A DNA stretch of 41,102 nucleotides from a virus. This document shows positions 8,106 through 18,100 of this stretch, one piece after another (position 1 is the first letter of the stretch; each line of letters begins with the position of its first letter). The stretch covers positions 1-41,102 of IMG/VR virus record IMGVR_UViG_3300006802_000194, one strand, 5' to 3'. Below the pieces are notes generated by a model. It worked only from the letters and a program-made list of their open reading frames with translations, searched no databases and was not told where the DNA came from. Position numbers and translations under genes: made by a program.

Positions 8106-10103
8106 ATGAGACAACCCCCGACCATAGACCGCCCCCCGCTATGGGAGGGGCTACAATTCGAGGAGATCGAGCGCCCCAACAACGCGCGCGAGCTCCAAGA
8201 GCTACGTTTTACCCGAGCGCTAGGCTACCCATCAGCCGCCGCCCGAGCGCTTGACCTGCTCAAGCAAGCGGGCGCGGCGCGCTCAGGAGGACGCCCCCTG
8301 GCAGAGCATGAGGGCGAGCGCCTCGCGCGCTTAATCGCCCGCCTTACAGATTTATGGGCCTCATGGACAGACACAGAGCGCGCAACCTTTAGCGACCGCT
8401 ACCTAGACCACAGCAAGCAACCAAACAGCGCGCGCCCGACCACATCGAGACACACCACCACCTACAACCAAACACCGCGCGAGCTCGCGCGCTTGCCCTT
8501 CACCCCGCACCTATACCAAGCGCGCGCGGTACACTTCGCGCTAGAGAGCCCGCGCTGTTTATTGGCGCTCGAAATGGGGCTAGGTAAGACGCTCATAGCG
8601 TTGATTGCGTACCATGCCATGAGAGACAGGCGAGAGCTTCAACGGGCGATCATCAGCGCCCCCAAATCAGCGCACAGCTCATGGGCCGAGCATCTCGCCT
8701 ACAGCGACGCGCCAAGCGTAACCTTGACGGCCGCGGCCCCCGCGAAACGAGAACAGGCATATAAAGCGCTATGGGAAGGCGCCTTGAGCGCCGTCGTAGT
8801 CACACCGCAGACGCTCGCCCGTGATTATGGTTACTTCAAGAAGATACTCACCGCGCACCCCACGCTCTTGATCGCTGACGAGGTACACAAAGCCAAGGCC
8901 CTCGACAGCCAAATAGGGAGGGCCTTCGAGGCGCTTAGCGAGCGCGCCGCGCGCGTGATAGGGCTAACAGGCACACCCGCGCCAACACATATAGATGACT
9001 TTTATTACATCGTAGACAGGATAGCCCCCAACACCTTGGGCGATTTACAAGAGTTTAGCGACCGCTACACCTACAAGCTCTTTGATCAATGGAGCTCAAG
9101 CACGGGCGCCACATATCGAGCGGGCGCCGTAAGGCCCGACCGCCTCGCGGAGCTCTACGACCGCCTCGAGCCCGTCGCCTTTATCCGCACCACGGCAGAC
9201 CCAGACGCCGCGGGCGCGACCTTACCCCCGCGTATAGACCTCGCGCCCTATATCCCAATGGATGACAAACAGCGGGCAATCTTGGAGGCCCTCGCGAGAC
9301 AACAACGCGCGCGAGAGCTCCACCCGCAGGCATACGAAGCCGCGCTAAGAGGCGAGGGCGGCGAGCTCGAGCAGATAGCCGCCGAAGGCGCCACAGCCAC
9401 AGCTCAAGCGCTAGGGATCAGAATCGAGCAACTAGGCATCACACCCGCGATCTTTTCACCTACCTTCGGGGCGCGTTATCCCGATTATGAGGCGCCCAAG
9501 GTGCGAATGATTGCTAACGCCACGATCAGCCACCTGAAAGAACACCCATCGAGCGCCGCTGTGATCTTTTGTGAATACACGGCAGGGCTAGAGGCTATGA
9601 GACAGGCACTAGAGCGCCGAGGGCTCACAGCGCAAGACCTCGCGACATACCAGGGGAGCACAAGCCCCAAGCAACGGCGCAAGCTCACAAAGGCGCTCAA
9701 CGAGGGCGGGCTAAAGGTGCTTTTAGGACAAACCAAAGCACTAGAGACAGGCGCCAACCTACAAGCCCGCGCGACTTTCGTCGCCCACCTCTCGACACCT
9801 TGGAGCCCCGACACCCTAGCGCAGAGCACGGCAAGGGTATACCGCCAAGGACAACGCCACCGCGTGACCGTGCTCAGGCCCTCGAGCTCAGCACTTGAAG
9901 AGGCCAAAAACCGCGCGCTCACTCGTAAGATATTAAACGCCGCACAGCTCACGGGCGCGCTCACGACAGCAGACGCCGCAATCATGGACACAACAGCAGA
10001 CCCGCGAGTGAGAAAAGCACAGAACGAGCTACTTGAGCGCGGCGCCTATAGCTATGGTATAATAAGCGCACTTACAGGCGCCGATTTTAGGGGGATGAGA
10101 TGA
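8106..10103 (+). CDS. SNF2-family DNA helicase/translocase
   Basis: A 665-residue superfamily 2 ATPase. The Walker A-type motif LEMGLGKT lies near residue 155, DEVHK (motif II, DEAH-like) near 258, and LTGTP (motif III) near 287. The C-terminal helicase lobe contains ETGANLQAR and QSTARVYRQGQ (motif VI) near 573-583, which is characteristic of SNF2/Swi2 proteins rather than plain DEAD helicases. The N-terminal 120 residues are a less conserved charged region. Phage SNF2 proteins are thought to remodel or translocate on DNA during replication, recombination or transcription. ATG 8106 follows the reductase by nine bases, and the stop overlaps the next ATG. Confidence 0.88.
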   Translation: MRQPPTIDRPPLWEGLQFEEIERPNNARELQELRFTRALGYPSAAARALDLLKQAGAARSGGRPLAEHEGERLARLIARLTDLWASWTDTERATFSDRYLDHSKQPNSARPTTSRHTTTYNQTPRELARLPFTPHLYQARAVHFALESPRCLLALEMGLGKTLIALIAYHAMRDRRELQRAIISAPKSAHSSWAEHLAYSDAPSVTLTAAAPAKREQAYKALWEGALSAVVVTPQTLARDYGYFKKILTAHPTLLIADEVHKAKALDSQIGRAFEALSERAARVIGLTGTPAPTHIDDFYYIVDRIAPNTLGDLQEFSDRYTYKLFDQWSSSTGATYRAGAVRPDRLAELYDRLEPVAFIRTTADPDAAGATLPPRIDLAPYIPMDDKQRAILEALARQQRARELHPQAYEAALRGEGGELEQIAAEGATATAQALGIRIEQLGITPAIFSPTFGARYPDYEAPKVRMIANATISHLKEHPSSAAVIFCEYTAGLEAMRQALERRGLTAQDLATYQGSTSPKQRRKLTKALNEGGLKVLLGQTKALETGANLQARATFVAHLSTPWSPDTLAQSTARVYRQGQRHRVTVLRPSSSALEEAKNRALTRKILNAAQLTGALTTADAAIMDTTADPRVRKAQNELLERGAYSYGIISALTGADFRGMR

Positions 10104-10780
10104 AGAACAGGCTAAGGCTAACGGGCCCCCGCGCCGATCTGAGCGAGCCCGCGACACAGTTAGAGATTTATCGACAACTACAGAGCCAAGAGGGCCGCGC
10201 GCGCCGCGAGATCAAGATAGGCGAGCAGATTAACGGCTATGTGATTATGGAGCCCCGCGGGCCGATCACGCCCGTTATAGACCTAATCAAAGCGCGCACG
10301 GCGCCACCGAGAGGCGGAGAGCTCGCAGTCATAGACGATCTAAAATCGGACATGATGAAAGCCTATGACCGCCGAGCCGACGCGCTAGGCTTAGAGCTCG
10401 CGGCGCTCTTAGAGGTTGAGGAACTCGAGAAGAGTAAACAGACCTTCAAGCCACCAAAGGCCGCCCAGGCAGCAGCCAAGCGCGGGCTAGAACTCAGGGC
10501 CAAGTACAAGCGCGGCGGGCTCTCGACACGCGAGGCGGGCGAGCAGGGCATAGGTTCAGGCGTACAGAGAGCCGTAAACCTAGCGAGAGGCGACGCGCTC
10601 GATTTAGACACGCTGAAAATGATGCGAGGTTTCTTCGCTCGCCATAAGCGACACAAGGACAACCGCAACGAAAAGGGCGAGCCCGCGGCGGGCATGATCG
10701 CCTGGCTTTTATGGGGAGGCGACCCCGCGCGCGCTTGGGTAAATCAGACGCTTGACGCACTAGAGGACACAGACAAATGA
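10100..10780 (+). CDS. Phage protein with C-terminal RGGxS...FFARH...AWLLWGGD domain
   Basis: A 226-residue protein. The N-terminal half is charged and unrecognised. The C-terminal half has a pattern I recognise from many phage and prophage proteins: KRGLELRAKYKRGGLS, an Ala/Arg segment, LDTLKMMRGFFARHKRHKD, then PAAGMIAWLLWGGDPARAWV. This small domain occurs alone or fused to capsid and polyvalent proteins; its function is not established. The gene overlaps both neighbours by ATGA, so it is co-translated with the helicase and the giant polyvalent protein. A role in virion-associated or DNA-binding complexes is a guess. Confidence 0.6.
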   Translation: MKNRLRLTGPRADLSEPATQLEIYRQLQSQEGRARREIKIGEQINGYVIMEPRGPITPVIDLIKARTAPPRGGELAVIDDLKSDMMKAYDRRADALGLELAALLEVEELEKSKQTFKPPKAAQAAAKRGLELRAKYKRGGLSTREAGEQGIGSGVQRAVNLARGDALDLDTLKMMRGFFARHKRHKDNRNEKGEPAAGMIAWLLWGGDPARAWVNQTLDALEDTDK

Positions 10781-13700
10781 GCTTATTCTTAGACCTATTC
10801 AAAGGCCGTACTCAAAAGTACATCAAGCGCATCCCCAAAGCGGGCGGCGGGTATCGCTACATCTATAAAGAGCACCACAAGGGAGGCGTAGGAGCTCAAG
10901 AGCACATGAAGGAAGGCGCCGCGTTTAAGCTGACCTTCGGAGGGCAAGAGGGCCACTTTCACATAGTAAAGGCTCAGGGCGACAAGATCACGGTCAAACA
11001 TGATGAGCTACACGGGCCTGATCATAAGGGCGTCGAGATGACAAAGGCCGAGCTGAGCGCGCTCCTGACACGCGAGCACCGCCCTGCACTAGAGGCAGAC
11101 GCCAAGAAGAAGCGCGAGCGTGTGGAGCGTATGAAGCGCGAGACACCGCGCCACATAGGGCTAAAGCGAGCTGAGCGACTCGCGAAAGAGGCAGAAGCGC
11201 GCTTAGGTGAGGAGCGCAAGCCCCAAAGATCTGCGGGCTACGCCTCAGACGAATTAGGTCAAAGCAATTATGAAAAACATGGCGGCCTACTTGACCAAGC
11301 AGCCGAGCGCGCAGGCGTTCCCGTTTCAAGAAACAACGTCGGACGGTCAGTTGACGGGCGAATTGTCAGGGATAGTACACCGCAAGTCTCCATTGATAGC
11401 CCCGCAGGTGTACGCAAAATCTTAAAAGATATAACGCGCGCACAAGTCCAATTTATACAGAACCGCGCCATAGAATGGCTCGCCGCTAACTCAGGAGACA
11501 GCCCCGCAGAAATACGGGAACACATAGAGCATATAGCGGGAACAAACCAAGCGCGCGCGGCGCAAAAGTACAAAGACGCGGCGGCTGCGCTCTCTGAGGT
11601 TGCGAGTTTTACAAAAGACAACCGCGGGCGAGCAGACAAACAACAAGGCACGATCAAAGCACTCGAGATTATCGCCGAAGCGCGCAAGATAGGAAAGCAA
11701 CCAACCACACCCGCGCCCGCGCCCGATCAGATCAAACGCGACCTAGAGCCCAAGACTAGCGCGGAGCTCGCGCGCGTGTTCGAGTCCGAGCTGAAAAGAG
11801 TAGGGTTTAAGGGCGTTAAAACATGGATCAAGAACGAGGGAACACCCCGAGAAATCGCAAGAATCTATGTTCAAGGCGAGCAGAGAGGCAGAAGAGGACA
11901 AGGCTATATTGACCTACCTATGAGCGCCGATGCGCTCCCGAGCGGCGGCGCCCTGTTCGCGGATGCTTTTAAGCACCCGATGATAGACCTAAGAAACCTC
12001 CCGCGCTTAACACCGCCACAGGTGGAGGCTCTCATCCAAGCTCAGGCCCGCTTATCTCTGCGCTTAAAGGGCAAGAGCCAAATCATAGCAGACCCGACGG
12101 ATAACAGGCTGATCAAGCTCATGCTCGACTATACACAGCGAGCGACAGCCACCCCGCAAGAGCTCACAAATCTGATCAAGCAAACAGCTGACATGAAACA
12201 GATCAGCCGAGACAGCTTAAACAGGAACCAAACGCTTGAGCATATCAGCGCAGGGCTAAGCCGAGAGTTCGTTTCTCGACCCGAGACACCTACACCCGCA
12301 CCAACGCCAGCACCCACACCAACGCCCGCGCCCGACAACTTCGAGACAATGCCCGAGGGCGAGCGCATCGCCAACAAAGCCCGCGAGGCAATCGAGCGAG
12401 TTAAGGCGCACATCAACGAGCTCAGAGATCAGCACAGCGTCAGCCTATCAGAAGATGAGGCGCTCGAGATCGACGAGCGGATACTAGATGCACAGCTCAC
12501 ACTCAGGAAGCTCGAGCGCGAGGAGCTCAAAGCGCGCCGCGCCGCCGCTAAAGAGCAGGCGCCCAAAGCTCAGCCCATCGAGCCCCCTAAGCCTGAGCCC
12601 GTTAAGGTAGCGCCCGCGCCCGCGCCGAAGCCCATTAAGGTAGCGCCCGCGCCTGAGCCCGTATATGCACACGCTCAAAACACGCGAAGAATAGTAGACC
12701 GCGCGCTTTCCTCAAAGCCGACAGGCGTCGATCTTAACGACGCCCGCGCCGTGCTCCCCAACATAGGCGATCTAAAGCTCATGCTCTCCGAAAAGGAGAG
12801 GCTCAAGCGCGCTAAGACGGAGCTCGCCAGGGAGTTCAACCGCCCTAACTTTCTTGGGCATTTTAACCCCGACGGAGATATTGACCGAGCGCTAGATCAC
12901 TACCTTAATGGGCCTTATGTAGAGATAGAACAAAAGCGCCTAAGAGACATAGAAAAGGGCTTCAAGATCGCTTTAAGGGACGCCCGAGGCGAGGATCTAA
13001 AGCAAGTCAAAGAAGAGATCAGACGCTTTTGGCGCGAATGGGGAGGCGCCTATGTGCGCTTACACGGCGAGCTCGTCACAGAGCGCACACAAGGCGAGGC
13101 GCTCAGGAAAATTAGGCCCCTGATCCAAGAGGGCGCCTTGACACCTCAGATCAACCAGATGCTTGATCGACTCGAGGATATTATTGATCAGAAACCCGTT
13201 ACGAGTAACGACCCCGCACGTTGGATCTTCTTTCAGGAAACCAACAAGGCGACAAGAGACAACCCGCGGCAGACCTTCCGCGAGTATCTAGCAGAGACAG
13301 CGCCCGAGGCCACAACCCCCACACAGGAAGAAGCGCCCAAGACCCCCCGCGAGCAGCTCATAGAGACAGCGCGCGAGGCCACGGCGCCCGCTCCCGAGCC
13401 CGCACCCGCACAGGAAGAAGCGCCTGAAATGGTGGCGTTTGTAGAGCAGGCCCTTCGAGACAGTATAGGTAAGATGAGGCCCGCGCGAATCATCCAAAGG
13501 GGCGAGAAAATCACAAACCCCGCCACCTACGACAACATAGAGACGCGCTACTTCTTCGCCGTCGCGTCTGCTAAATTAGGCCGCCAATTTGTTGACCTTG
13601 GATCACGATTGGACACCCCCGAAACACGGCAAGCTATAACGGACATTTATCGGGCCACTCATACAAAGGGCGCCAACGCGGAACAAGCAAAGGCCCAAGC

Positions 13701-15090
13701 TTACCCGCTCATTTTAGAGCAGATCATAAACACGCTTGAGGGCTTTGATCTAAAAACATGGTTCCAAACCGAGCCCGAAAGCCTAGCGAAGATAGAGCGC
13801 CGTATCGAGACACTCAAGCAGCTCAAAGCAAAGGCTCAAACCCCCCGCGAGGCCACGGCGCCCGCGCCTGAGCCCGTGCAAGAGCAACAACCCGCGCCCG
13901 ATAACTTCGAGACAATGCCGAAAGACGAGTTTCTTGAGCACCCACAAGTGAAAGGAATAATAGGCGGCGAGCGTGGCGAGGTTTTCCGCGCACTAAATGC
14001 GGCACCGAGAGAGATCACCGTGAGGCTCCATCAGATAGTGCTAGACAACTACAAAGAGCATAAAACAACAGGCTTTCCCGAAGATACCACGGTCGCAATC
14101 TTACAAGCATACAAACACCCCGAGGAAATGGCGGCCAAGGATAAAAAGCTCAAAGAGCGACAAGCCGCGCTCGCGGGCCTAGATGAGCGGCTACCCCTAG
14201 CAGGGATTAAGGCGAGCGATCTTTCACTAGCAGACGCCCAGGCTTCTTACCGCGGCGTTTCTTGGAGCGGTAAAGAGCGAGGAGAGCAAGAGCTCCTTGA
14301 GTTTAAAGACATCTTAGACCGACTAGAAGAGACAGGACGCCAATATATCGAGGCGGGCGCACATGAGGGCGACGTTTCAAGCGTAATCTCTTACCACGCT
14401 CAGAAGATACTAGACGCCAAGCGCGCACAGATCGCCGCGCGAGGCCGTACCATGAGCGCCATGATAACAGGCCGCGGAAACTTCCCCGTCAGAAGCCAAA
14501 AAAAGAAGATGGACACCTACGACAAGCGCCTAAGCGAGTTTGTGGCCGCCGTGGACAAGGCGAAAAAACAGCTCAAGAAGCTAGACCCCAACAGCAGACA
14601 CGCGCAACGCATCGAGCAGGGAAGCGGCGTTGACGCATACCAGGCGAAGCTAGATAAGCTCGTCGCACTACAAGCCGAATACAAGAAGCTAAGAGCCAAA
14701 GCGCGCAAAGAAGGCAAAGAGCCCGAGCTTGTCATCCCTCAATATCTGCTCACAAATAACAACGCCCAAATCAAGCGAGTGAGAGAGCAGATCGAGAACG
14801 AAAAGCAAAGAGAGCAACAGCTAGATACCGCCGACAAGCTCAAGGACTACACAATGCCTGACGGCAACGAGCTACAAGTGGACAGAGATCAAAAGGACAA
14901 CCGCCTAAAGCTCCACTTTTGGGAAAAACCCGACAAGGACACCATCGCCAAACTCAAGAGGAGCGGCTATAAATGGAGCCGCTATAATGAAGCATGGCAG
15001 AGACAGCTCACAACGAACGCACTCAAAGAGCTCCCTTCACTCTTAAACAATCTAGGCGCCGTAGAGGCGATAGAAGAGGCCGACGCGTAG
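10777..15090 (+). CDS. Giant multidomain polyvalent-type protein A
   Basis: A 1437-residue modular protein. Residues 1-147 form a domain (KGRTQKYIKRIPKAGGGYRY, GHFHIV, ITVKHDELHG) shared with the next gene. Helical or mixed modules follow, separated by Pro/Ala linkers such as PTPAPTPAPTPTPAP and KVAPAPAPKPIKVAPAPEP. The octapeptide PDNFETMP occurs at residues 519 and 1041 directly after such linkers. The C-terminal domain near 1377-1430 (GYKWSRYNEAWQRQLT) matches a small domain seen in many phage and plasmid proteins. This architecture fits the polyvalent proteins described by Iyer, Aravind and colleagues, thought to be delivered with DNA to act early in the host. No active site was identified with confidence. 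It overlaps the upstream gene by ATGA. Confidence 0.7.
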   Translation: MSLFLDLFKGRTQKYIKRIPKAGGGYRYIYKEHHKGGVGAQEHMKEGAAFKLTFGGQEGHFHIVKAQGDKITVKHDELHGPDHKGVEMTKAELSALLTREHRPALEADAKKKRERVERMKRETPRHIGLKRAERLAKEAEARLGEERKPQRSAGYASDELGQSNYEKHGGLLDQAAERAGVPVSRNNVGRSVDGRIVRDSTPQVSIDSPAGVRKILKDITRAQVQFIQNRAIEWLAANSGDSPAEIREHIEHIAGTNQARAAQKYKDAAAALSEVASFTKDNRGRADKQQGTIKALEIIAEARKIGKQPTTPAPAPDQIKRDLEPKTSAELARVFESELKRVGFKGVKTWIKNEGTPREIARIYVQGEQRGRRGQGYIDLPMSADALPSGGALFADAFKHPMIDLRNLPRLTPPQVEALIQAQARLSLRLKGKSQIIADPTDNRLIKLMLDYTQRATATPQELTNLIKQTADMKQISRDSLNRNQTLEHISAGLSREFVSRPETPTPAPTPAPTPTPAPDNFETMPEGERIANKAREAIERVKAHINELRDQHSVSLSEDEALEIDERILDAQLTLRKLEREELKARRAAAKEQAPKAQPIEPPKPEPVKVAPAPAPKPIKVAPAPEPVYAHAQNTRRIVDRALSSKPTGVDLNDARAVLPNIGDLKLMLSEKERLKRAKTELAREFNRPNFLGHFNPDGDIDRALDHYLNGPYVEIEQKRLRDIEKGFKIALRDARGEDLKQVKEEIRRFWREWGGAYVRLHGELVTERTQGEALRKIRPLIQEGALTPQINQMLDRLEDIIDQKPVTSNDPARWIFFQETNKATRDNPRQTFREYLAETAPEATTPTQEEAPKTPREQLIETAREATAPAPEPAPAQEEAPEMVAFVEQALRDSIGKMRPARIIQRGEKITNPATYDNIETRYFFAVASAKLGRQFVDLGSRLDTPETRQAITDIYRATHTKGANAEQAKAQAYPLILEQIINTLEGFDLKTWFQTEPESLAKIERRIETLKQLKAKAQTPREATAPAPEPVQEQQPAPDNFETMPKDEFLEHPQVKGIIGGERGEVFRALNAAPREITVRLHQIVLDNYKEHKTTGFPEDTTVAILQAYKHPEEMAAKDKKLKERQAALAGLDERLPLAGIKASDLSLADAQASYRGVSWSGKERGEQELLEFKDILDRLEETGRQYIEAGAHEGDVSSVISYHAQKILDAKRAQIAARGRTMSAMITGRGNFPVRSQKKKMDTYDKRLSEFVAAVDKAKKQLKKLDPNSRHAQRIEQGSGVDAYQAKLDKLVALQAEYKKLRAKARKEGKEPELVIPQYLLTNNNAQIKRVREQIENEKQREQQLDTADKLKDYTMPDGNELQVDRDQKDNRLKLHFWEKPDKDTIAKLKRSGYKWSRYNEAWQRQLTTNALKELPSLLNNLGAVEAIEEADA
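10795..11217 (+). repeat. Direct repeat copy 1: N-terminal domain of polyvalent protein A
   Basis: These 423 bases align without a gap to 15141-15563. Hand alignment gives 40 mismatches, about 90.5 percent identity. The repeat codes for residues 7-147 of protein A and 6-146 of protein B and ends exactly before their sequences diverge. A duplication or gene conversion is implied. Pieces of this size are also substrates for homologous recombination that would delete the intervening gene. Confidence 0.9.
12331..12357 (+). repeat. PDNFETMP motif, copy 1
   Basis: Codes for PDNFETMPE at residues 519-527 of polyvalent protein A, immediately after the Pro/Ala/Thr linker. It begins a new helical module (GERIANKAREAIERV). 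One of four copies in the two adjacent giant genes. Confidence 0.8.
13897..13920 (+). repeat. PDNFETMP motif, copy 2
   Basis: Codes for PDNFETMP followed by KDEF at residues 1041-1048 of polyvalent protein A, after the linker EPVQEQQPA. The aspartate codon differs from that in copy 1 (GAT here, GAC there). Confidence 0.8.
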
Positions 15091-15125
15091 CTGCCCAACC
15101 CGAAACACACACAGGAGCCCCCTGC

Positions 15126-18100
15126 ATGAGCCCGTTAAACCTATTCAAAGGCCGTACTCAAAAGTATATCAAGCGCATCCCCAAAGCGGGCGGCGGGTAT
15201 CGCTACATCTATAAAGAGCACCACAAGGGAGGCGTGGGCGCCGTGGAGCACATGAAGGAAGGCGCCGCTTTTAAGCTGACCTTCGGAGGACAAGAGGGCC
15301 ACTTTCACATCATAGCCACCCAGGGCGACAAGATCACGGTCAAGCATGATGAGCTACACGGGCCCGATCATAAGGGCGTCGAGATGACAAAGGCTGAGCT
15401 GAGCGAGCTCTTGACGCGAGAGCACCGCCCCGCGCTAGAAGCCGACGCTAAGAAAAAGCGCGAGCGGGTAGAGCGCATGAAGCGCGAGACACCCCGCCAC
15501 ATAGGGCTAAAGCAGGCTGAGCGCCAAGCGAAAGAGGCTGAAGCCCGCTTAGGTGAGGAGCGCCCCGACAACTTCGAGACAATGCCTGAGAGTGAAGGCG
15601 AGAGCCCGACAAGCCCCGCGCAGAGCGTCGAGGACATAGACGCACAGCTAGAGGCGAACGAGCCTAAGCTAAGCGAGCTCAGCAATCTTCAATTTAGACT
15701 CAAGCAAGCGCGCAAGGCCCCGCCACCAAAAGCAGGCAAACGAGCCAAGCCCCCCGAGGACTTATTCAGCGGGCTAGGAGCAAGCCGCGAGGCCGCCGTA
15801 AAGCAGGGCTTTCAGCTCAGGAAACCCACCGAGGCAGAGGCCCGCTTGATCGAAGAGCAGCAAGCGATCTTTGACGCGCCCCCAGACGCTAAGCCTAAGC
15901 CCTCGCCCGAGCTCGCGGCGATACGCGACCAATATCGCGAAGCTTTCCCCGAAGGGCCCGCAAAGCCCTTTAAAGAGCTCTTTATGACGGGAGTGATTCT
16001 TGAGCCGTACACGCTAAAGCACACACAAGCCACCCGCGCCGACATAGACACGGGAAAACTAGCAGAGCGTCTTTCTCGTTGGGAAGGGCGAAGCGCAAAG
16101 CGCGCCCAAAAAGAGGCCGCTGAGATCAGAGCGCTCTATATAGACAAAATGAGAGAAATAGAGCTCTACGCCGCCGACGCTTTAGAGCACAGCACCACAG
16201 ACGAGCAACGCGCCGAGATAAATAAATTAATCCAAGGAGCGAGAACAAAAGCCCGAGACTATATCGAGCGCTTTACAAGTGGCCGTGAGGAGGGTAAGCG
16301 CAACAACGCCGACAATCTACAAGCCTTCCTGAAAGTAGACCTGAACATCACCCGCGCGCTCAGAGAGCTTAGGAGCAAGCACCTTGAGCAGTCAAGCAAG
16401 GAAGCCCAACGCCAAGAGCGGGCGATCTTAGACCAAAACGCCGAGCTCAGAGATCGAAAGGACGAGATCGAGGCACAAGCGCGCCAACCCGCGCCCGACA
16501 ACTTCGAGACAATGCCTGAGAGCGATGACTACACACAGCAAGGTGTCGCGCTCAGCTCAAAGGCCCGCGCGGAGCTCGCGAGGGCAACGGGCGCCGCTAT
16601 GCGGGCGGGCGACCGCGATAAGGTGAGAGAGCTCACCGAGCGCGCCGACCGCGACAACGTACACACGGGCGATGAAAAGATAGACGCGCTCTTTAACTTT
16701 TACTTTGTGGAGGGCACACGCAAAGACCTACCAGACGGCGGCCGCACAGTAGAGCACTCAGGGCGCCTTAATGGAGCAGATGAGCAAGCCCTAGAGGACG
16801 CAGTTAAGCGCGGCGTTTTAAACGTACAGACAGCGCCAAACGGCGCAAAGGTCTACAGCCTGAGCGGCGAGCGCGCGGCCCGCTCCCTAGACAGCAATAT
16901 GACCTTGGTCACAAACAAAGGCGCGTACACCTTCAACTATGCCGATTTTAGCGCGCCAAACGCGCATGAGGGCTACCCACCCGAACAGCTCGCAGAGGAC
17001 TTGATTAAAGAAAATGATGACCTACCGCCGCCGAAAGACCCCGCGCGAGTCAACGCGATACTTGACGAGCTCAAGGGCTTGATCAAGGAAAACCCCGCAC
17101 TAGCTAAAGATCCCCGTATCGCGGCGCTCTTAGGAACACCCGAAGGGAAAGAGCCGCCTAAGCGCGAAGGGCGCGAGGCCACGCTATTTGTGACAGGGAT
17201 CGCGGGCTTAGACCCTAACCAAAAAGCGCGCTATAAGCTCATTGAAGCGGGCGATGCTATCGCCTCACATGACCCGATAGCCTTCTCAAAGCGCCGCGAC
17301 TACCCCGAAGGCGTACAAGAGCGCGCATACCACAGCGCCAAAAACGAGCAGCTCAAGGTGATAGCCAACGCGGGCGCAAAGTTTAACCCAGCATACCTTG
17401 TGAACACGAACCCCGACGCCACCAACGGCCCGCCCATCCTCACACCCGAGGGCCACGCGCTAGGTGGAAACTCGCGCGTGATGAGCTTACAGCGTGTTTA
17501 TAATCAAAACCCCGAAGGGGCTAAGCGGTATAAAGAGGAGCTCAAAGCACAGGCCGCCTCTTTCGGCTTCACCGCCGAGGACATCGACGCGCTAGAGGCG
17601 CCCATGCTCGTCAGAGTGTACGACCCACAAGACGACAGCACCGAGGAGCTCAGGAAGCTAGTCAGAGCGATGAACGAGAGCAAAACGGCGGGCATGGAGG
17701 GCCGCACCGAGGGCCGCGCGCTCGCCTCAAAGCTCAGCGACAACACGCTAAAGACGATTAAGCGGGTGCTAGACAAAGCCCCGAAAGACTACAGCCTAAA
17801 CAGATTCTTGACCAAGCCCTCAAAAGGCTTAGACGAGCTTGTGGGCGCCCTCTTCCGTGATGGGATCATTACACCTGAGAGCGCGCCTAAGCTCTTGAGG
17901 GTATCAGACGGCACACTAAACCCACAGGGCCGCGACCTTGTTCAGAAAATCTTAGTGGGGCACGTTGTGAGAGATGATCGCATTTTAGCGGCGCTTGACT
18001 ACCAGACTTATGAAAACTTAACCGTCGTGCTAGGCAAGCTCGCGGCGGCAGGGCTCAACGAGACACAGCGCAGCGCGCTAGAGGACGCTGTGGCGCTCTA

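Noticed and set aside
9485-9991. Minus-strand ORF of 168 codons inside the helicase gene
   Set aside because: Antisense to a well-supported SNF2 gene, Ser/Arg/Ala-rich and without recognisable domain; long antisense frames are expected in this GC-rich codon bias. The same holds for the other minus-strand frames between 179 and 40492, for example 25987-26547 and 31845-32333.
12285-12330. Tandem DNA repeat or CRISPR-like array in the Pro/Ala linker
   Set aside because: The repeats are in-frame Pro/Ala/Thr codons of a protein linker with irregular units; no spacer structure or cas genes.
14994-15125. Longer form of polyvalent protein B starting inside gene A
   Set aside because: The extra 44 residues are arginine-rich shadow sequence; ATG 15126 aligns with the start of protein A and has AGGAG upstream.
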